A program made the position numbers and the translations under genes. The notes under the pieces are model-generated. The model saw nothing but the letters and a program-made list of their open reading frames with translations. It was not told the origin of the DNA and made no database searches. Source: Litorimonas sp051251645 (GTDB taxonomy: Bacteria; Pseudomonadota; Alphaproteobacteria; Caulobacterales; Maricaulaceae). Taken from it: 64,000 nt of DNA. Below are positions 59,967-64,000 of this stretch, in pieces. The stretch is from positions 620,001-684,000 of the forward strand of contig JBPOEY010000002.1 in the NCBI GenBank assembly GCA_051251645.1, read 5' to 3'. Position 1 is the stretch's first letter. Each line of letters starts with the position of its first letter.

Positions 59967-62264
59967 TCAATATGTGTAGATGATCCGGAAATCATAGGTG
60001 CGCGGCGCGGCATAAAAGCCTGTCTGTACGCCGGGGAATTCAGACAGGTTAAATCCCTGAACCCGGATTGTCGCATCGGTCGCATTTTTGATCCCGGCCC
60101 GGAACTCCCACCGCGCGTCATTCGTTTTGATTGCCGCAAACGCGTTGACCATTTCATGACCGTCTTGGTTTAATTCTGGCGATGCTGAGATCTCGATGGC
60201 TCTTTTGGCGCGGTAGCCTGCATCGGCGTGGAAGACAGCTTTCACCGAAGAACTGATCGGCTGTTCATAGGTCGCGGACACACTGCCGTTCCATTTCGGT
60301 GCGTTGACAAGAGGGCGGTCGCTTACATCCGTGGCGACACCTCCCACCAAAATATTGAACTCATTATAATCTGCGTCCAGCCAACCCAACGTCCCGGAAA
60401 GCGTCAGGCGATCCGTAGGTTGCGCGAGGACTTCGAGCTCAAACCCTTTGATTTTGGCCGCTGCCGCATTAGTGAACTGGCTGACAAAGACGCCCGTCAC
60501 AGGATCAGCGCCAAACGATGTCACCTGGAGGTCGGTGTAATCATTATAGAAGGCCGCCATATTGGCGATGAGCGCGCCGTCGAGCCAGCTGGTTTTCAAC
60601 CCTGCTTCATAGCTCCAGACAAATTCCGGCTCAAACGGCTGGAAGGAAAAATCATTATTCGCGCGCCCATCAAACCCGCCGCTTTTGAAACCGCGAGACG
60701 CTGACGCGTAGACAAGCGTATCATCCGTCGCCTTGTAGGAGACTGAAACTTTAGGGGTAAGCGCGTTGAAATCTTCTTCGCCATTGATCTGTGTGCCGGG
60801 AACCCCAAAACCTGCCAAGAAAGGAGGCGTGCTATCAATTACTGAGACGGTGGGGTCGAAAAAGTTCTCAAAAACGCGTTGCGACGTTTTCTCTTCCTGT
60901 GTGTAGCGCAATCCGGCGCTGACATCGAGCCGATCACTAATCGCGTAAGTGGCGTCGGCAAAGACAGCGTAGGAATCGGTCACTTGGTCAGTTTGCGCGA
61001 GGCTTGAGCTGGCAAATCCAAACAGCGTGACAGGGAAGCCGAAGATTGTCGCCGCCCCATTATCAACACCCGAGAAGGAGACATCCTCATCGTGGAAATA
61101 ATACAACCCACCCGTCACAGTCAGAGGGACGCCATCATCAAATGTGGCCCGTAATTCTTGGCTGAACTGATTTTGCTCTTGCAGCAGAAGAATATCGAGG
61201 ACGGGCAAGGGGGACCCATCCGTATCGAGGTTGAGATCAAAATCCATCTCGCGGTAAGCGGTAATCGATTCTAGCGACACCGCGTCGCTGGCTTGCCAGC
61301 GAGAGGTCACTGATAAACCCCAAGCGGTCAGGTCAGACAGACCATTCGCATTTGTATCGACGGCATATTCGTCTGTGCTGGCCGGTAACGTCAGGATCCC
61401 CGTTGGTGCCGCGACGGTTATGGGCGTCAAACGAGACGGGCTGCGCGCGCTATCTGGGCGCTCTTGTTTGCCATCCACAGACACTAAGAATTCTAAATCA
61501 TCGGTCGGCGTAAACAAGAGCGATGCACGGCCCGACAATGAGTTGACGTCACCATCATCCTGACCCGTCACAGAATTCGTGTTGAAGCCGTCGCGCTTCG
61601 TCGCCGCGAAAGCGATTTTGCCGCGGAGCTGGTCTTCGGCCAGCGGGCCGCCAATGCTGCCTTTCAGTGTTTGGAAATCATAATTGCCTGCACCCGCTTC
61701 AAGGTAGGCTTTAAATTCGTCCGGCGGTGGGGAGGAGACAAATTTGACTGCGCCGCCAATCGTGTTGCGGCCATATAAAGTTCCTTGCGGGCCGCGCAGT
61801 ACTTCAACGCGCTCAACATCAAACAACTCCAAGAAGGCCCCTTGGGAGCGCGCGATAAACACATCGTCAACATAAACGCCGACGCCCGGGTCTGCGAACG
61901 CCAAGGAGTCATTTTGGCCGATGCCGCGCAAATAAACGACAGCATTGGAGGCGTCGCCTTGGTCAAAATATAAGTTCGGCGTGGAATATTGAATGCCCGA
62001 AAGATCATCCGCTTGAAGCTCTGAAATGCGGTCCGCACCAAAGACGGAAACCGCGACTGGAATATCCTGAAGCGATTCTGCGCGTCGCCGAGCGGTGACG
62101 ATGATTTGGTCAAGCGGGGTTCTAACGGTCAAATCCGTCCCAGCATCTTGCGCGAAGGCCCCGGGGGCGATGAACATCATGGAGGCCGCACAAATACTGG
62201 AGAGTAGCGTCGCGCGCCGAGGTGCGAGGTCGACGGAACTGAATTCACGAGATGAAATGGCCAT
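59967..62264 (-). CDS. TonB-dependent receptor
   Basis: A 765-residue outer-membrane receptor. The signal peptide (RRATLLSSICAASMMF, cleavage after AFAQ) is followed by a TonB-box-like QIIVTARRR, a plug domain with LQDIPVAVSVF, VVYLRGIGQND, VEVLRGPQGTLYGRNT, and a barrel ending in YTY. ATG 62264 is chosen for the signal peptide and the GGGGAA ribosome site; the frame is open 68 codons upstream. It belongs to the large group used by marine and soil alphaproteobacteria for organic substrates. Its neighbours suggest an ester or hydroxyacid rather than iron. Confidence 0.92.
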   Translation of the reverse strand: MAISSREFSSVDLAPRRATLLSSICAASMMFIAPGAFAQDAGTDLTVRTPLDQIIVTARRRAESLQDIPVAVSVFGADRISELQADDLSGIQYSTPNLYFDQGDASNAVVYLRGIGQNDSLAFADPGVGVYVDDVFIARSQGAFLELFDVERVEVLRGPQGTLYGRNTIGGAVKFVSSPPPDEFKAYLEAGAGNYDFQTLKGSIGGPLAEDQLRGKIAFAATKRDGFNTNSVTGQDDGDVNSLSGRASLLFTPTDDLEFLVSVDGKQERPDSARSPSRLTPITVAAPTGILTLPASTDEYAVDTNANGLSDLTAWGLSVTSRWQASDAVSLESITAYREMDFDLNLDTDGSPLPVLDILLLQEQNQFSQELRATFDDGVPLTVTGGLYYFHDEDVSFSGVDNGAATIFGFPVTLFGFASSSLAQTDQVTDSYAVFADATYAISDRLDVSAGLRYTQEEKTSQRVFENFFDPTVSVIDSTPPFLAGFGVPGTQINGEEDFNALTPKVSVSYKATDDTLVYASASRGFKSGGFDGRANNDFSFQPFEPEFVWSYEAGLKTSWLDGALIANMAAFYNDYTDLQVTSFGADPVTGVFVSQFTNAAAAKIKGFELEVLAQPTDRLTLSGTLGWLDADYNEFNILVGGVATDVSDRPLVNAPKWNGSVSATYEQPISSSVKAVFHADAGYRAKRAIEISASPELNQDGHEMVNAFAAIKTNDARWEFRAGIKNATDATIRVQGFNLSEFPGVQTGFYAAPRTYDFRIIYTY

Positions 62265-62410
62265 ATACGTTCTTTCCCCAGCCGATTTATTGACAGCTGA
62301 ACCGCAAGGCGGCTCATCAGCTTTGGGAGAAGGATAAGAGGCTTTTACAGGGAAATCGACGACCGAAGCGGTCAGAGTGAGAGGACATTTTCGCTCATAG
62401 CGCGCCATAG

Positions 62411-63523
62411 TTACTCGTCGACGTCGCTCAATTGACGCACGAAGGCGACGGGAGTCAAGCCGTTCCACGCTTTGAATGCTCGTGAAAAACTGCGGACATC
62501 CATATATTTCAGAGCCTCCGCGATATCGCCAATCGGGCGCCCTTGTCGCAACATGGTTTGCGCCATTTTATTGAGCGCTTGATGTTTTAAGTCCCGGAAG
62601 CTTGTCCCAGATGTGTTCAGGCGGCGACGCAATGTGGCGACACTGAGCCCCACGTCTCGCGCAATGACCGCCTGTTCGGTGACACCTGCCTCCATCAAGG
62701 TTTTGATCCGTTGCGGCAGGTCATTTTTGGCGACTCTCTGTTCCCGTTCAGCAATCATTTTATTGACTGTGTCATAGACGGTGGCCGCGCTGACGGGTCT
62801 GTCATGTTTCTTCCGAATGGCGATCCCAGCGACACTCAGGTCATATTCCAACGCATAGACCGGTGCATCGCAGCGGACGGGGGCTTCCCAGAACGATAAA
62901 AACCCATCGCGCGGATCTCTCTTCGGACGCCTCGAACGCACGCACCGAACATGGGGCGTAAGCGTCACCCCCGAGGTAAGCGTCAGCATAGCATGTAGGA
63001 AAATGAGCAGCCCTTCCATGACGGAATAGGCCGGGGGGCTGTCTGCACTGAACGCATATGGGAATTCGCGGTCATCAATTGTATAGACAAGGCAGCCGCG
63101 GCGCCGCGTGACTTTGTTGAAATATCCGCCGTGAATAAGGTTATAAGTTCTTGCCGTCCGCTTCATCGCGTCCTCAAGATTTTCAGCCTGTTTAAGGATA
63201 TCAATGACGAAATCGGTCGTCCCCGGCGCCAAGGACCTTTGCGACATCCCAAGCGACTCGTCACTCGCCGCCGCCGTCATCTGCTGCATCAATCGAAAGT
63301 AGTCCCGAAGGAGCATCCAATTTTGGGTCTCGTCAGCAGACCCAGAGAGGACCGCCCCGAGTTCTGCGGTTCTTGAACCCGCAATACTTTTCGCGGCTGT
63401 TTCAAGGGCTGCGGTTTCACCTCTCGGAACAATTAAACGCGTCAAAGGCATGCTCCTTACAAGAGCCGTAAAACTGTCGGCATGGTGATGAGTGTCTATT
63501 CTCAAAAGATGATTGTTTAGCAC
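62411..63523 (-). CDS. AraC-family transcriptional regulator
   Basis: A 370-residue regulator with a long N-terminal AraC-type ligand-binding domain (arabinose-binding-like, residues 1-240) and a C-terminal double HTH. The first helix-turn-helix reads VIARDVGLSVATLRRRL and the second YMDVRSFSRAFKAWNGLTP. It lies 146 bases upstream of the TonB receptor on the same strand and is the likely regulator of the receptor-hydrolase-bdhA set. Similar proteins (OruR/ArgR-like architecture) sense small organic molecules. Confidence 0.9.
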   Translation of the reverse strand: MLNNHLLRIDTHHHADSFTALVRSMPLTRLIVPRGETAALETAAKSIAGSRTAELGAVLSGSADETQNWMLLRDYFRLMQQMTAAASDESLGMSQRSLAPGTTDFVIDILKQAENLEDAMKRTARTYNLIHGGYFNKVTRRRGCLVYTIDDREFPYAFSADSPPAYSVMEGLLIFLHAMLTLTSGVTLTPHVRCVRSRRPKRDPRDGFLSFWEAPVRCDAPVYALEYDLSVAGIAIRKKHDRPVSAATVYDTVNKMIAEREQRVAKNDLPQRIKTLMEAGVTEQAVIARDVGLSVATLRRRLNTSGTSFRDLKHQALNKMAQTMLRQGRPIGDIAEALKYMDVRSFSRAFKAWNGLTPVAFVRQLSDVDE

Positions 63524-63847
63524 TGCCCACCCTCACGCGAAACGTTGCATATGACTCACGTTGGAAATCTCGACGGTCTTGTCCGCTCAAATTTTAGCCT
63601 GTTCAAGTCAGCAAAAGGGCTTACCTGCTGTCTCCCTTACCCGACTCCAGAACCCAAAACAAAATAACGGGATCGATCTAATGATGTGGGCAATGCTCTA
63701 ACGTCACAATGCCCGAGTCAGCTGAACGGGACCCTCATCACGCGCCCATCATGTTTCCATCAGGACTGTCGGTTGGCCATGGCTGTAAGATAGGTTTGTA
63801 TCACCGATTACTTTCTTTGGGTGAACGAATACAGAGGCCTGTGCTCT
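63524..63847. other. Non-coding stretch with no recognised feature
   Basis: 324 bases between the AraC gene and the last gene. I see no convincing ORF, tRNA, hairpin with U tract or known operator. It should contain the divergent promoters. Confidence 0.6.
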
Positions 63848-64000
63848 ATGAAACCCATGTCGAAAGCGGCCATTAGCCTCCTTGCCTTCGGGCTTTTGAT
63901 GCCGACACAGGTGTTCGCACAAACGAGCGATGAGGCGTGCTCAGCACAAGTCTCAGAAATCTGCGGGGGCGCAGATGCCACTGTCTGCTTCGCGGACGGG
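63848..64000 (+). CDS. Secreted Cys-containing protein (3' end outside window)
   Basis: The first 51 codons are visible. A signal peptide (KAAISLLAFGLLMPTQVFA, cleavage before QTSDE) leads to a mature start with several Cys residues (ACSAQ, EICGG, VCFAD). No family can be assigned from this fragment. Confidence 0.65.
   Translation, partial: MKPMSKAAISLLAFGLLMPTQVFAQTSDEACSAQVSEICGGADATVCFADG

Noticed and set aside
61664..62113. Antisense-frame ORF inside the TonB receptor gene
   Set aside because: Overlaps the conserved plug domain in another frame; it is a shadow.
62265..62410. Fur-like or AraC operator before the second TonB receptor
   Set aside because: Only a small CCGC/GCGG hairpin is visible; no recognisable Fur palindrome or direct repeat.
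1..64000. CRISPR array, rRNA operon, complete insertion sequence or intact prophage
   Set aside because: No regularly spaced direct repeats, rRNA-like stretch, intact transposase or phage structural genes were seen.

Overview
The window reads as chromosome of an alphaproteobacterium, probably of the Caulobacterales/Maricaulales (Hyphomonadaceae-like) group. Supporting signs are moderate-to-high GC, the order rpmH-rnpA-yidC-engB-argB, alphaproteobacterial families (EipA/DUF1134, IalB, DUF1036), a GTTC-N7-GTTC LexA box before dinB, a TTAA-N7-TTAA CtrA-type box before an ialB gene, and two TonB-dependent receptors. The assignment is inferred from gene content only.

Layout. 1-6.4 kb: a LysR regulator cut by the window edge, a methyltransferase, ubiE, yciB, a small unknown gene and acnA. 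6.4-14.1 kb: a siderophore-type TonB receptor behind a Fur-like palindrome, a BLUF photoreceptor, an LRAT-like protein, a glycine-zipper lipoprotein, an ABA4-like membrane protein, IalB, a SpoU rRNA/tRNA methylase and an LplT-PlsC lysophospholipid pair. 14.1-20.1 kb: a strictosidine-synthase-like protein, a saccharopine-dehydrogenase-like protein, oxyR divergent from eipA, a thioesterase, and pyrD behind a DUF952 gene. 20.2-24.8 kb: two different ammonium transporters in tandem, an SDR and an S24 (LexA-like) repressor. 24.8-30.6 kb: a HAD nucleotidase and the housekeeping run DUF1036-argB-engB-yidC-rnpA-rpmH. 30.7-35.3 kb: a serine hydrolase, DUF547, and a TVP38/flavoprotein pair.

35.4-42.6 kb holds a type II secretion operon, gspE-F-G-H-I-J-K-L-M, with overlapping genes; gspC and gspD are not in the window. 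42.6-46.3 kb has a TIGR01777 epimerase and lptC-lptA-lptB, where the LptC gene is about double length because it carries a second LptA-like half. 46.4-56.2 kb has SOS-type dinB with a coupled small Cys-rich gene, a VOC protein, RNase D, Ada, RpoN, two membrane/enzyme genes, an orphan gene, a fatty acid hydroxylase, glpK and a CAU-anticodon tRNA.

56.2-58.05 kb, just downstream of the tRNA, is a graveyard: a broken large serine recombinase, a broken ImmA/IrrE gene and CCCTG-rich inverted repeats, best read as a decayed integrative element. 58.05-63.5 kb is a co-directional set AraC regulator - TonB receptor - alpha/beta hydrolase - 3-hydroxybutyrate dehydrogenase, which could import and break down a hydroxybutyrate-type ester. 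The window ends inside a gene for a secreted protein.

The least expected non-coding structure is an approximately 88-nt two-hairpin element found twice (24748-24836 on +, 43656-43742 on -). In each case it begins 0-1 nt after a stop codon and in the same orientation as that gene, with conserved loop and 3' blocks and different but self-complementary stems.
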